Source: Paenibacillus sp. cl123 (GTDB lineage Bacteria; Bacillota; Bacilli; Paenibacillales; NBRC-103111). Taken from it: a stretch of 64,000 nucleotides of DNA. Shown here piece by piece: positions 1 through 9,149 of the stretch. A program made the position numbers and the translations under genes. How positions within the stretch are numbered: the stretch's first letter is position 1; each line of letters opens with the position of its first letter. Location of the stretch: positions 566,585 to 630,584 of the forward strand of contig NZ_FMYY01000001.1 of NCBI RefSeq assembly GCF_900101595.1, in the 5' to 3' direction. The notes under the pieces were generated by a model that did not search any database, was not told the origin of the DNA, and was given only the letters and a program-made list of their open reading frames with translations.

Positions 1-1
1 T

Positions 2-649
2 GAAACCGCTCAAGCCGAACGTATTTACTCGCTGATCAAGTCGGCGGACCAAGAGGCGCTGCACGCGGAGCTGGACGATGTGTTCACCTCGCTTGCCCGG
101 AACCGCATGATGGGGTTCGCCTATGGCCGCAACGTAAGCCTGCAGCTCATTGTACAGACGAACAGACTGCTGCAGGAGTTTAATATGCTGGGCGCGGAGA
201 TGGAGCATAAGGAGAGAGACTTATGGGAGCGTATGTTCAAGCAGGAACGGATTGCGGATTTAAGAGCGATTGTCGAAGAGCATCTGATGCAGGTGTGCAA
301 GCGCATTGAGGAGAAGCGGAGAGGGAAACCTAAAAACGTCATCGAGCGCATCCGCGCCCTTATCGAGCAGCGCTATGCGGACAATTTGCAAATAAACGAT
401 ATTGCCAAAGAGGTGTTTCTGTCCCCGACTTATATGTGCCTCCTGTACAAGCAGGAAACGGGCGAAACGATCAATGAGTTCATGACGAAGGTCCGCATCG
501 AGAAGGCGAAGGAATTGCTCAGCGATCCCCGGAATAAGTTCTATGAGGTTTGCTTCCAGGTCGGATACGCCGACCCCAGCTATTTTAGCAAGCTGTTCAA
601 GAAATATGTCGGACTTACGCCAAGCGCATACCGCGATCAGATGATATAA
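2..649 (+). CDS. AraC-type response regulator, YesN-like (5' end outside window)
   Basis: The reading frame is open from base 2 with no start codon, so this is the C-terminal part of a longer protein. The last ~100 residues form an AraC/XylS double helix-turn-helix (LQINDIAKEVFLSPTYMC in the first helix pair; VGYADPSYFSKLFKKYVGLT in the second). In the YesN/YtdP family this domain follows a CheY-like receiver, which here would lie upstream of the window. The gene sits 18 bases before a YesM-type kinase, so the two are probably co-transcribed as a pair. The likely target is the adjacent permease/binding-protein operon. A GTG at base 80 could look like a start, but the frame continues upstream without a break and has no ribosome site there. 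Confidence 0.9.
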   Translation, partial: ETAQAERIYSLIKSADQEALHAELDDVFTSLARNRMMGFAYGRNVSLQLIVQTNRLLQEFNMLGAEMEHKERDLWERMFKQERIADLRAIVEEHLMQVCKRIEEKRRGKPKNVIERIRALIEQRYADNLQINDIAKEVFLSPTYMCLLYKQETGETINEFMTKVRIEKAKELLSDPRNKFYEVCFQVGYADPSYFSKLFKKYVGLTPSAYRDQMI

Positions 650-667
650 AAGAAGGGGCCAACCTCC

Positions 668-2488
668 ATGAAACGGCTGCTAACGAATGGCTGGAATTAC
701 GTGCTGCTGCTTGCGAACGGAATGATGGCGGCCAAATACTGGCTGCTTGGCTACGTGCTGTTCATTCTTATTCCGGCAGCCGTGCTGCTGATCGCGCATA
801 CACAGAAATCTTCGCAGATTTTGGAAGACGAAGTCACGAACACGATGCTGCAAACGCTTAAGCAGGCGAGCATCAATTTGGATTTCCAGTTCGACTCGGT
901 TCGCGATACGTCCAATACGCTGTTCATGAATCCGAAGCTGGGCGAATATTTAAACCGACAAGCGACGCTCGAGCAGCAGCTGGAAGCTCTGAAAGAGCTG
1001 CGGTATCTGGTGGACAGCTCGGAAGCGAATACGAACGTACACCGGGTTCGGCTGTTTGTGAACGGAGACCGGATGTTTACAGGCGAGAAGGTCAACTTTT
1101 TTACACAGGAAAGCTTGAAAAATTGGCCGTGGTACGAGAAGGTGATGAATTCGGGCGGCGCCATCGTGTGGTCGGGCGCTTACTTGGAGTCGTATATCGA
1201 CCGGGGGCCGGCTTATATTTTCTCGGCAGCGAGAATGCTGAGGGACTTGCATGATTACGATCAAATTTCGGGCGTGCTGCTCATCGATGTGGCCGAGAAG
1301 ACCATTACTGATATTTTGAATAAAATTAAGTTAACCAAAGAAGGCACAATTTATTTGCTTGGCAGCGACGGTTCGGTTATTTCGCACAGGGATAAGTCGC
1401 TGCTCGGCAAGAAAATGATGACGGACGAGCAGCGGGAGACAATTGCCCGCCATGATGAAGGCGTGATCAGGATGGTGGATGAGAAAGATCAGCGGTTCGC
1501 GATCTATACGAAGGTGGCTTCGACGGGATGGAAGCTCGTGGCTGAGGTGCCGCAATTGGAGATCAGCTCCCGGGCTGTCGCCCTGAACCAGTTCTCGGGC
1601 ATCGCGACGATCTCGACCGTGACGATTCTGTTCCTGCTGCTCGTGTTTATTTTGCTCGCGATGATCGTGCGCATCATGAACCGGCGCATCCAAACCGTCA
1701 TCCGCACGATCAAACGGGGCGGGATCGAAAGTCTGGACGATCGTGCGCTGCACGCCGGCGGCGACTTCAAGCTGCTGGAGAATAGCGTCGACCATCTCAT
1801 TCACCGGGTTCACGGTTTGATGGAGGAAACGTATCAATCCAAGGTGCAGGAGCGCGAGGCCCAGCTGCGGGCTCTGCAAGCGCAAATCAATCCGCATTTC
1901 TTGTACAACACGCTGGATACGATCAATTGGATAGCCATCGGGCATAACGTGCCGGATATTTCGAACATGATCAACGGTTTGGCTAAATATTTCCGGCTCA
2001 GCTTAAACAAAGGCAGAGATTTGGTCAGTGTGACCGACGAGCTGAATCTGGCCAAGGTCTATTTGGAAATCCAGCTGAACCGTTTCCCCAAATCGTTTCA
2101 AGTCGTCTTCGATATCGAGGAGGGACTGGAAGAAGTGGAAATGCCCAAATTAACCCTTCAGCCCATCGTTGAGAATGCGCTCCTGCACGGCATCCGCAAA
2201 TCCAAAAGCAAGACAGGGACGATCTATATCGGAGCCCGCAAAGAAGAAGATGTGCTGATCCTCTCCGTTACGGACGATGGGATCGGCATAGAGGAGGAGC
2301 TGGTGCAAAGCCTGCTCACAGAACCGCGGCCCACGATGAAATCCGACGGATCCGGAAGCTCCTACGGACTGTACAATGTCAATGAGCGCATCAAGCTGTT
2401 CGCCGGGGATTTGTACGGCTTGCAGATTCAGTCCACGCCCGGCGAAGGAACGACGGTTACGGTCCGGATCGGCTATCCAGTCTCCTGA
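668..2488 (+). CDS. Sensor histidine kinase, YesM/LytS type
   Basis: 606 residues. It has an N-terminal membrane segment (about 24-43), a large extracytoplasmic sensor of Cache type, a second membrane segment (about 317-337), a HAMP-like linker and a His_kinase domain. The phospho-acceptor motif is QINPHFLYNTLD with His410, followed by an HATPase domain whose ATP-lid motifs include DDGIGIEE and GSGSSYGLYNV. This family senses sugars or binding proteins outside the cell and phosphorylates the partner AraC regulator. It starts 18 bases after the regulator behind AGAAGGGG. A rho-independent terminator follows, which separates the regulatory pair from the transporter genes. Confidence 0.93.
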   Translation: MKRLLTNGWNYVLLLANGMMAAKYWLLGYVLFILIPAAVLLIAHTQKSSQILEDEVTNTMLQTLKQASINLDFQFDSVRDTSNTLFMNPKLGEYLNRQATLEQQLEALKELRYLVDSSEANTNVHRVRLFVNGDRMFTGEKVNFFTQESLKNWPWYEKVMNSGGAIVWSGAYLESYIDRGPAYIFSAARMLRDLHDYDQISGVLLIDVAEKTITDILNKIKLTKEGTIYLLGSDGSVISHRDKSLLGKKMMTDEQRETIARHDEGVIRMVDEKDQRFAIYTKVASTGWKLVAEVPQLEISSRAVALNQFSGIATISTVTILFLLLVFILLAMIVRIMNRRIQTVIRTIKRGGIESLDDRALHAGGDFKLLENSVDHLIHRVHGLMEETYQSKVQEREAQLRALQAQINPHFLYNTLDTINWIAIGHNVPDISNMINGLAKYFRLSLNKGRDLVSVTDELNLAKVYLEIQLNRFPKSFQVVFDIEEGLEEVEMPKLTLQPIVENALLHGIRKSKSKTGTIYIGARKEEDVLILSVTDDGIGIEEELVQSLLTEPRPTMKSDGSGSSYGLYNVNERIKLFAGDLYGLQIQSTPGEGTTVTVRIGYPVS

Positions 2489-2492
2489 ATGC

Positions 2493-2543
2493 AAACACCG
2501 GCTTATCGCAGAAAGCGCTGCAGATGAGGCGGTGTTTTTTTTA
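2493..2543 (+). terminator. Rho-independent terminator after the kinase gene
   Basis: AAACACCG and CGGTGTTT form the outer stem around an imperfect inner hairpin, followed directly by a run of eight T. It lies 4 bases after the kinase stop codon. Confidence 0.75.
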
Positions 2544-2607
2544 GAACACGATAAGATTCCACCAGAAACAGAAATTTTACCACCTACATTTCATGTTGGC
2601 CACTCGA

Positions 2608-2613
2608 TATAAT
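2608..2613 (+). promoter_or_regulatory. Probable -10 element of the sugar-uptake operon
   Basis: A perfect TATAAT lies 32 bases upstream of the first permease start, just after the kinase terminator. No good -35 is visible 17 bases upstream (TACATT). This is what one expects of a promoter that needs an activator, here plausibly the neighbouring AraC-type regulator (inference). Confidence 0.45.
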
Positions 2614-2644
2614 TGTCCTACAAGAACACGGAGGTGAGCCATTC

Positions 2645-3610
2645 ATGAGTACACCGCGAGCGGAGCTGGAGCTGCAAAAAGCTCACGCCAAACCAGTGGC
2701 TAAAAGCAGGGGCAGGTGGAAGCTGGTCTTAAGCAACTATGATTTGTATTTGCTGCTGGTGCCCGGATTAATATTCCTGTTGTTATTCAAATATGCGCCG
2801 ATGTACGGCATTATTATCGCCTTCCAGGACTTCAATATCTTCGACGGAGTTATGGGAAGCCGATGGGTCGGACTGGACCAGTTCGAGAAGCTGATGCATT
2901 CGGAGCAGTTTTATCAAGTCTTCATCAACACGCTGCTGATCAGCTTATACAAGATCGTGCTGTTGTTTCCGATTCCAATCATCATTGCGTTATTCCTGAA
3001 CGAAGTGCGCAAAATATTTTTCAAGAAAGCGATCCAGACGATCATTTTCCTCCCGCATTTCTTATCCTGGGTCATTATTTCCGGGCTGTTCATCAATATT
3101 CTGTCCCCGTCGGGCGGACTGGTCAACAACGTGATTCAATGGTTCGGCGGTGAGCCGATTTCCTTTTTCCTGGACAACGAATTTTTCCGCAGCGTCGTCG
3201 TCTTCACGGCCGGCTGGAAGGAATCGGGCTGGAACGCCATTATTTTCATTGCCGCCATCGCCGGGATCGAGCAGGAGCAATATGAAGCCGCTTCCATCGA
3301 CGGTGCGGGACGCATTCGGCAAATGCTGTATATTACACTGCCGGGGATCGTGCCGACGATCATTCTCATTTTGATTCTGCGCCTCGGGTATTTGCTGGAG
3401 GCGGGTACGGAGCAAATTTTGACGATGTACAACTCGGTCGTTTATGAGACAGGGGATGTCATCGGGACCTTCGTCTATCGCCAAGGTCTTGGCCAGCAGG
3501 ACTACAGCTTCAGTACGGCTGTCGGCTTGTTCAACTCCGTTGTCGGGTTCATCCTGATCGTAGGCGGCAATGAATTGAGTAAAAAGCTGATCAAGCGCAG
3601 CATCTGGTAG
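2645..3610 (+). CDS. Sugar ABC transporter permease (LplB-like)
   Basis: 321 residues with six predicted membrane segments and the inner-membrane ABC permease signature EAASIDGAGRIRQMLYITLP (EAA loop) near residues 217-236. A charged cytoplasmic N-terminus precedes the first helix, as in LplB. The start follows a near-perfect GGAGGTGA with 6-base spacing. It is the first gene of a permease-permease-binding protein unit. No ATPase gene is present, so a shared MsmX-type ATPase elsewhere is expected (family knowledge). The substrate is probably an oligosaccharide, but this cannot be specified from sequence. Confidence 0.93.
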   Translation: MSTPRAELELQKAHAKPVAKSRGRWKLVLSNYDLYLLLVPGLIFLLLFKYAPMYGIIIAFQDFNIFDGVMGSRWVGLDQFEKLMHSEQFYQVFINTLLISLYKIVLLFPIPIIIALFLNEVRKIFFKKAIQTIIFLPHFLSWVIISGLFINILSPSGGLVNNVIQWFGGEPISFFLDNEFFRSVVVFTAGWKESGWNAIIFIAAIAGIEQEQYEAASIDGAGRIRQMLYITLPGIVPTIILILILRLGYLLEAGTEQILTMYNSVVYETGDVIGTFVYRQGLGQQDYSFSTAVGLFNSVVGFILIVGGNELSKKLIKRSIW

Positions 3611-3621
3611 GAGGCGAAACT

Positions 3622-4497
3622 ATGCATAAGAAAACCATTGGCGACAGGGTATTGGACTTCATTATTTACCTCTTTCTCATCGTTGCCGGTCTGGCTACCT
3701 TACTGCCGCTCGTCAATATTTTATCCAAAGCGGTTTCCGATGAATCCGCCGTTATCTCGGGGAAGGTAGGGATCATTCCCGTAGGCTTTCAACTGAATAC
3801 GATGAAATATGTTGTGTCTTCATCCCAGTTTCTGCACTCTATCGGCATTTCGCTGCTGATTACGGTTGTGGGAACGTTTCTGGCGATTCTCCTTACCGTG
3901 CTTACGGCCTATCCGTTGTCCAAAAGATATTTGCCGGGCATTTCGTTCATCATGATCCTGTTCATTTTCACGATGATGTTCAATGGCGGCATCATTCCGA
4001 ACTATCTGCTCATGAAGCAGCTGCATCTTATCAACAGCCTTTGGTCGCTTATGCTTCCTGCATTAATCAGCGTTTTCAATATGCTCGTGATCAAAAGCTA
4101 TTACGAATCTTTGCCGGAGGCGCTTGAGGAATCCGCCAAAATGGACGGAGCCCGCAACTTCACGATTTTGTTCAAAATCATTATCCCGTTAAGCGTGCCT
4201 GTAATCGCCACGATCGCCTTGTTCTATGCCGTATACTTCTGGAACGATTATTTCCATCCGATGCTCTATATTAACGATGCCGGGCTTAAGCCGCTGCAGC
4301 TGTACTTGCGCGACATTGTGATGGATGCGGACAGTTCCAATGCCGTGAACAAAAGCGTGGACGATATGATGAACATTTCACCGGAAGGGATCCGCGCAGC
4401 GACTGTCATCGCGTCGATCATACCCATGCTGCTCGTATATCCTTATTTGCAAAAACATTTTGTCAAAGGCGTTTTAATCGGTTCCGTCAAAGGGTGA
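3622..4497 (+). CDS. Sugar ABC transporter permease (YtcP-like)
   Basis: 291 residues with six membrane segments. The EAA loop reads LEESAKMDGARNFTILFKII, close to residues 168-187. This is the second half of the heterodimeric membrane channel and begins 11 bases after its partner behind TAGGAGGCG. The C-terminus LIGSVKG is typical of the YtcP/LplC group. Confidence 0.93.
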   Translation: MHKKTIGDRVLDFIIYLFLIVAGLATLLPLVNILSKAVSDESAVISGKVGIIPVGFQLNTMKYVVSSSQFLHSIGISLLITVVGTFLAILLTVLTAYPLSKRYLPGISFIMILFIFTMMFNGGIIPNYLLMKQLHLINSLWSLMLPALISVFNMLVIKSYYESLPEALEESAKMDGARNFTILFKIIIPLSVPVIATIALFYAVYFWNDYFHPMLYINDAGLKPLQLYLRDIVMDADSSNAVNKSVDDMMNISPEGIRAATVIASIIPMLLVYPYLQKHFVKGVLIGSVKG

Positions 4498-4576
4498 GTG
4501 TGCATTAACGCCCTTGCGATTAGCTGTCTCAGGGCTTAATGATATAGGATATACAATTAATCAGGGAGGTTTGCAC

Positions 4577-6127
4577 ATGTTAAAAAGACACAATAAAGCG
4601 GTGCTTTTAACGCTCACAGCAAGCTTATCGGTCACTTCTCTTGTCGCATGTTCTTCCAAAAATGAGACGCCTGCCGGCGGCGCAGCTCCGGCTAGTCCTG
4701 CACCGGCAGCGACGGCGAACGAACCGAAGCCTCAGTTGAAATCTTTGCAAATCTGGCAGAAAGACGATTACAACACCTATCCGGTCGCGAAATACCTCGA
4801 GCAGAAGACGGGTTATAAAGTGCAGTACGACATGCTGCCTCAAGACAAAGCGGCGGATAAACTGAACATCCTCATTGCTTCCGGTGAACCGTACGATGCG
4901 GTAACGACGGGCGGAGGAACTGATTTTAAAGCGTTGTTTGCAGATTATGCGAAAAAAGGCGCCTTGACGGACCTGGGACCTCTGATTGATAAATATGGAC
5001 CGAACATCAAAGCAGCCGTAGATCCAGCCGTCCTGGAAGCGGCCAAGGTAGACGGCAAGCTGTACGCCATCCCGACCAAAACGATTTCCTTCGCCAGTGA
5101 GAGCTTGTATATCAGGCAGGACTGGCTCGAGAAAGTGGGCATGAAAACTCCTACTACGCTGGATGAACTGGTGGCTGTTTTGAAAGCGTTTAAAGAAAAA
5201 GACCCGGGCGGCAACGGCGACAAAAATATTCCGCTTACGATTAGAGGCGACGCGATGTTCATCAGTAACATCGTCGGTGCATTCGGCATGACCACTTTCT
5301 GGAATGATGTGAATGGCAAGCTCACGCCACGCGTATTGGACCCTGCATACAAGGATTACGTGACTTTCGCCAATGACCTCTTCAAGCAAGGACTGCTGGA
5401 TAAAGAGTTCGCCGCGAACAAAGATGCAACGGCCAAAGAAAAGTTCTCCAGCGGGAGGGCCGGCATGATCATGCTGCACTGGGCTGACGTTCCGGCTGTG
5501 AACGATGCGCTGGTGAAAAACAATCCGAATGCCAAAGCGGGCTTCATCCCGGCCTTGAAAGGAAAAGACGGCAAAGCCGGCTTGAACGCAGCGGCAGGCT
5601 TCGACCGGATCACGTTTATTCCGAAAGCGTCCAAGCATCCGGAGGATGCGATCAAATGGATGAACGCCAAGCTGGAACCCGAAACTTTCAAAACGATGGC
5701 GATCGGTGAAGAAAACAAGCACTATACGCTAAAAGACGGCGCCTACTTGCCGATTCAGCCGATTTTCACCGACGAGCGAAATCAGGCGAACAACTTCTTA
5801 ATGGGTACGGATGATAAAAATTATCCGACATATTGGCAGGCTCGCGTTCGTAAAGACCCTCGTCTGTTTGAGGCTTGGAATTTCATGAATACGGTTGAAC
5901 CGGCTAGCACAAGAATTAAAGATCCGTTAGGCTTGGCGCCTTACTTGCCGGAATTCTCTAAAAACTTCCAACAATTGAATACGATGGTTGGAGATTATAC
6001 GACGAAGCTGATTTTCGGAGCGGAACCGATTAGCGGTATTGAAGCTTTCCAAGCGAAATTCAAAGCCGCCGGCGGAGATGCAAGCTATAAGGAAGTAAAC
6101 GACTGGTACGCCACAGTGAAAAAGTAA
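4577..6127 (+). CDS. Extracellular sugar-binding lipoprotein (family 1 SBP)
   Basis: 516 residues. The start is set at the ATG behind CAGGGAGG (6-base spacing); the frame extends further upstream but without a ribosome site. A lysine-rich signal peptide ends in the lipobox LVAC, so the mature protein would be a lipid-anchored receptor on the outer face of the membrane. The rest is an LplA/YtcQ-like binding fold. A low-complexity Ala/Pro linker follows the lipobox. It completes the importer with the two preceding permeases, and a terminator follows. Confidence 0.92.
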   Translation: MLKRHNKAVLLTLTASLSVTSLVACSSKNETPAGGAAPASPAPAATANEPKPQLKSLQIWQKDDYNTYPVAKYLEQKTGYKVQYDMLPQDKAADKLNILIASGEPYDAVTTGGGTDFKALFADYAKKGALTDLGPLIDKYGPNIKAAVDPAVLEAAKVDGKLYAIPTKTISFASESLYIRQDWLEKVGMKTPTTLDELVAVLKAFKEKDPGGNGDKNIPLTIRGDAMFISNIVGAFGMTTFWNDVNGKLTPRVLDPAYKDYVTFANDLFKQGLLDKEFAANKDATAKEKFSSGRAGMIMLHWADVPAVNDALVKNNPNAKAGFIPALKGKDGKAGLNAAAGFDRITFIPKASKHPEDAIKWMNAKLEPETFKTMAIGEENKHYTLKDGAYLPIQPIFTDERNQANNFLMGTDDKNYPTYWQARVRKDPRLFEAWNFMNTVEPASTRIKDPLGLAPYLPEFSKNFQQLNTMVGDYTTKLIFGAEPISGIEAFQAKFKAAGGDASYKEVNDWYATVKK

Positions 6128-6137
6128 GTTGGTTCCG

Positions 6138-6178
6138 AGGAGAACGTGCCTGCTAGGCAGCGCATGTTCTCTTTTTTT
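6138..6178 (+). terminator. Rho-independent terminator of the uptake operon
   Basis: GAGAACGTGCCTGC pairs with GCAGCGCATGTTCTC (one bulge, one G-T), followed by seven T. It begins about 10 bases after the binding-protein stop codon. Confidence 0.85.
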
Positions 6179-6270
6179 AAGAGTAAACTCGCCGGATGGA
6201 TGATTTGCCGATTGTGTTCAGGTTAGATAAAATATAGTCATGATGTATGGGTAGGGAAGGTGCAGCAAAG

Positions 6271-6888
6271 ATGACAGGTTCATTGAAATGGCAGGGAAAA
6301 AGCTGGTGTACGCTCGGAGACAGCATTTCGGCGGCGGGCGGCTATCAGCCCTTGGTCAGCGCGGCGCTTGGCTTCGCCACTGTGCTGAACGAGGGACGAG
6401 GCGGGTGTCCGCTCACGGCTGGCAGCGACCGCGATGAAGGGGCGACGGTCCACATCGGCCGGCAGCTGGAGCCCGTGTACGATTGTGTCACCGTTTTCGC
6501 GGGAACGAACGATTTCCGGCTGGGGATGCCGATCGGCCGAATGGGGGAACGGGATATTCATACGTTCTATGGGGCGTATGCAACACTGGTAGAGGATATT
6601 CTCACCAAAAATCCCGCATGCCGTCTCAACCTGTGGACGCCGCTTCAACGGGACAAAGACGGCTACGACATTCATTCCGTGAATGCGGAAGGTCACCGGC
6701 TGGCGGACTATGTGGAGGCGATTGGGGTCATTGGCACCGAATATGCGCTTCCGGTGCTGAATTTGTACGGGGAAAGCGGATTTAACCGCTTCACGCTTGA
6801 TTTTCTCAGCAGCGACCGGCTGCACCCGAACGAGGAGGGCTTTAAGCGGATTGCCGCGATGGCGATTCCTTTCCTGGAGCGTATATGA
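6271..6888 (+). CDS. SGNH/GDSL-family hydrolase
   Basis: 205 residues. Block I is TLGDSIS with the catalytic Ser, block III is AGTNDF (oxyanion Asn), and the C-terminal block is SDRLHPNEEG carrying the Asp-x-x-His pair. There is no signal peptide, so it is probably cytoplasmic. Family members remove acetyl or other acyl groups from sugars or lipids. The chosen ATG follows AGGGAAGG by 10 bases; an ATG 24 bases upstream lacks a ribosome site. It lies after the terminator of the sugar importer and may trim an imported acylated sugar (inference). Confidence 0.85.
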   Translation: MTGSLKWQGKSWCTLGDSISAAGGYQPLVSAALGFATVLNEGRGGCPLTAGSDRDEGATVHIGRQLEPVYDCVTVFAGTNDFRLGMPIGRMGERDIHTFYGAYATLVEDILTKNPACRLNLWTPLQRDKDGYDIHSVNAEGHRLADYVEAIGVIGTEYALPVLNLYGESGFNRFTLDFLSSDRLHPNEEGFKRIAAMAIPFLERI

Positions 6889-6948
6889 CGGAACCGCCAT
6901 AAGCGGAAGCTTGAAGATATGTCGTGCGTCATTTATGGAAGTAAGATC

Positions 6949-6989
6949 AAAGGTGTTCGTGTGAGAAGGCTCACACGAACACCTTTTCA
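6949..6989. terminator. Perfect 17-bp hairpin shared by convergent genes
   Basis: AAAGGTGTTCGTGTGAG (6949-6965) and its exact complement (6970-6986) enclose a 4-base loop, then TTTT. The stem lies between the SGNH gene (plus) and the erythromycin-esterase gene (minus). It includes the last codons and TGA stop of the latter, so it codes and terminates at once. Confidence 0.75.
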
Positions 6990-8266
6990 ATTGCATATGG
7001 ATGAAGCGCACGGCTTTCATCCACATGCACGAAGGCGTCGTACCGCTGCGCCATAACAGAGGGAACGTAGTTCCCGCGCTCATGCGCCGGGTGGTACACG
7101 ACCCCGATGGCACGATGCCCCAGCGCCTCGCGCCCGAGCAGCGGATCCTCTCTGTTCAGCATGAGGATCTGATCATACGCGCCGGCGCGATGCATGAGCT
7201 CCTCCCAGCTGCCCGGCTGGGCAGCCGGGATTTGCATCGTCGCCACCGGCGCGCCCCAAGCATTTGCGGCCAGAACCGTGCCGCGGTAGGTGCCGAAGCC
7301 GATGGCGAACACATCGGCTTCCCCGTGCGCTTCGCGCACAAGCTGGCCGACGTTGACCATGCCGTCTTCCAGCATATCTGTCGCACGCGCGTCGCCGATG
7401 TGCGTGTTATGCTCCCAGACGATGACCTTGGCGTCTGGGCCGTGGTATTCGGCGAGGCGGCGGAGCGCCTCGGTCATATGCCGGTCGCGGACATTCCACG
7501 ACTCCGCGTTGTGGCGCACCATAGTACGGTAGTAGTCCTCCGCGTTCACGGCCACCAGCGCATTGAGCTCCGCGCTAAGGGCCGCTTCGCTGTCTTCGTC
7601 GTACTGTACCCTTGCGGCATGAAGCTCTTTCAGCAGCTTCACGACTTCGTCTTGACAGCTTTCACCGTAGAAAGCGGCGGATACGCCGTAATTTTGCCCA
7701 TCCTTGTTGTAGGCGTCAAAACATGCGAAAGCTTTCCGCGCCAAGTCAAGCTGTTCAGGGGTGCCGCTCTCCTGCAAGTAGCGCTCGATTTCGGCCAGGG
7801 ACTCCCACAAGCTGTAGACGTCCAGGCCGTAAAAGCCGACCCGCTCACGGAGCGGCTTGCGGGCGTTATGCCCCTTGAGCCAGTCAGCCAGTTCTTCGAC
7901 TTCTTCATTGGCCCACATCCAGGTCGGCCAGCGGTTGAAACTTTCCAGCGCCGCGCGCGCGCTTAACTTGGCGCCTTTGTATTGCTTCACATAGCGGTTG
8001 ACCTCATAGCAGGAGGGCCAGTCGCCCTCAACGGCGATGAAAGCGAAGCCTTTGTCTTCGATAAGTTTGCGCGACAGCTCCGTACGCAGCTTATAAAATT
8101 CCGATGTTCCATGCGTCGCTTCACCGAGGAGCACGTATTTCTTATCGCCGATCGCTTCGATTAGCATATCCAAATCATCATTGGAGTTAAGCCGTACAGA
8201 TTGCTGCTTGATTTGTTCCACGACGGCTTCCTGCATATCGGTCTTCATATTCGTTTTTTTGTACAC
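6971..8266 (-). CDS. Erythromycin esterase family protein
   Basis: 431 residues. Family motifs are visible: LGEATHGTSEFY with the conserved Glu and His, AVEGDWP with Glu, and VIVWEHNTHIGDARAT with the two His that shape the metal-independent active site. The GTG start is chosen because AGGAG lies 8 bases upstream; an in-frame ATG upstream overlaps that site. Ere-type enzymes open macrolide lactones, but most Bacillales homologues of this length (for example B. subtilis YbfO relatives) have unproven substrates. Macrolide resistance should therefore not be assumed. Confidence 0.88.
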   Translation of the reverse strand: MYKKTNMKTDMQEAVVEQIKQQSVRLNSNDDLDMLIEAIGDKKYVLLGEATHGTSEFYKLRTELSRKLIEDKGFAFIAVEGDWPSCYEVNRYVKQYKGAKLSARAALESFNRWPTWMWANEEVEELADWLKGHNARKPLRERVGFYGLDVYSLWESLAEIERYLQESGTPEQLDLARKAFACFDAYNKDGQNYGVSAAFYGESCQDEVVKLLKELHAARVQYDEDSEAALSAELNALVAVNAEDYYRTMVRHNAESWNVRDRHMTEALRRLAEYHGPDAKVIVWEHNTHIGDARATDMLEDGMVNVGQLVREAHGEADVFAIGFGTYRGTVLAANAWGAPVATMQIPAAQPGSWEELMHRAGAYDQILMLNREDPLLGREALGHRAIGVVYHPAHERGNYVPSVMAQRYDAFVHVDESRALHPYAIEKVFV

Positions 8267-8462
8267 TTGGGCAGCTCCTATTATCAATTTTACTTTTGTA
8301 GTATGTACAATTGGCAGAAAAAAGTGTTTTGCTCAGCCCGGCGTGTCTGCGCTAATCTCGTATTTTGAGTTGGACGAAAAATGGTTATTAATTAAGGTAA
8401 GAAAATCTTAGAGAAGGCGCCCATTGCGCGGATGCCGAATTACTTATAGAAGGGGGATTGAC

Positions 8463-9050
8463 ATGGGTTTAAGCAGAAGAAAAGATTTTGTCAACGACTG
8501 TTTTGAGCTGGTGTTGTATGCTGCCACCGTTATCAGTCTCGTTTATTTCCTCTTACAAGGCAATTCGGCAAAGCTCATGCAGGCAGTTTTTATTGTAGGA
8601 ACATTGCTGCTGCTGAGGATCATTTTGAAATTGACACACACCGAGTTGTTTCCCGTACTGCGGTTTTCGGTCTTGACGTTTATTTTTATCACGATGATTT
8701 TCGCCAATTTTTGGGGATTTTATGGAGTCATCCCTTACTTGGATAAGATCGAGCATTTACTCTCCGGATTCATTCTTTGCTTTGTCGGGCTTGTGATCTT
8801 CAAGAAGCTGGCAAAGAGCGAACTGCCGTCACCTCTATACGCTTCATTAGCTTCTTGGTTCAGTCTATTCTTCGCGGTAGGCATGGCCGGCTGCTGGGAA
8901 ATTTTCGAGTTCACCGGGGACCGGCTGCTCGGATTTCATTCTCAAGGGGGGAGCCTCGTCGATACGATGGCCGATATCATTTGCTGCACCGTCACTGCCA
9001 TTCCTGCCGCACTCTATATCCGCCTACGAGGAGCCGTAAAGGAGCCGTAA
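8463..9050 (+). CDS. Integral membrane protein, YjdF/DUF2238-like
   Basis: 195 residues with about six hydrophobic segments and a central DKIEHLLSGF motif (His in a membrane helix). The start follows AGAAGGGGG by 6 bases; an in-frame GTG/ATG upstream lacks a site. The motif and layout resemble the DUF2238 (YjdF) group of unknown function. This assignment is tentative. It stands alone between an upstream divergent gene and a terminator. Confidence 0.75.
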   Translation: MGLSRRKDFVNDCFELVLYAATVISLVYFLLQGNSAKLMQAVFIVGTLLLLRIILKLTHTELFPVLRFSVLTFIFITMIFANFWGFYGVIPYLDKIEHLLSGFILCFVGLVIFKKLAKSELPSPLYASLASWFSLFFAVGMAGCWEIFEFTGDRLLGFHSQGGSLVDTMADIICCTVTAIPAALYIRLRGAVKEP

Positions 9051-9120
9051 TCACAATTTGTGGTAAGAGTCCATCTTGCTAGAAGAAGGGACAAATGGTT
9101 GATTAAGTGAGAAGAAGGAG

Positions 9121-9149
9121 AAAAGGCATTCCGTTGGGAATGCCTTTTT
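9121..9149. terminator. Bidirectional terminator
   Basis: AAAAGGCATTCC and GGAATGCCTTTTT flank a GTTG loop. The A-run and T-run on either side serve both the membrane-protein gene (plus) and the Rrf2 gene (minus), whose stop codon follows immediately. Confidence 0.9.

Noticed and set aside
4625-5722. 365-codon open frame on the minus strand
   Set aside because: It is antisense to the binding-protein gene with a clear signal peptide and lipobox on the plus strand; composition is that of a shadow frame.
7001-7966. 321-codon open frame on the plus strand
   Set aside because: Antisense to the erythromycin-esterase-family gene; Val/Arg/His-rich shadow composition.
6971-8266. Calling this a macrolide resistance gene
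   Set aside because: The family fold is clear, but the many Bacillales members of this length have no proven macrolide activity and there is no resistance context.
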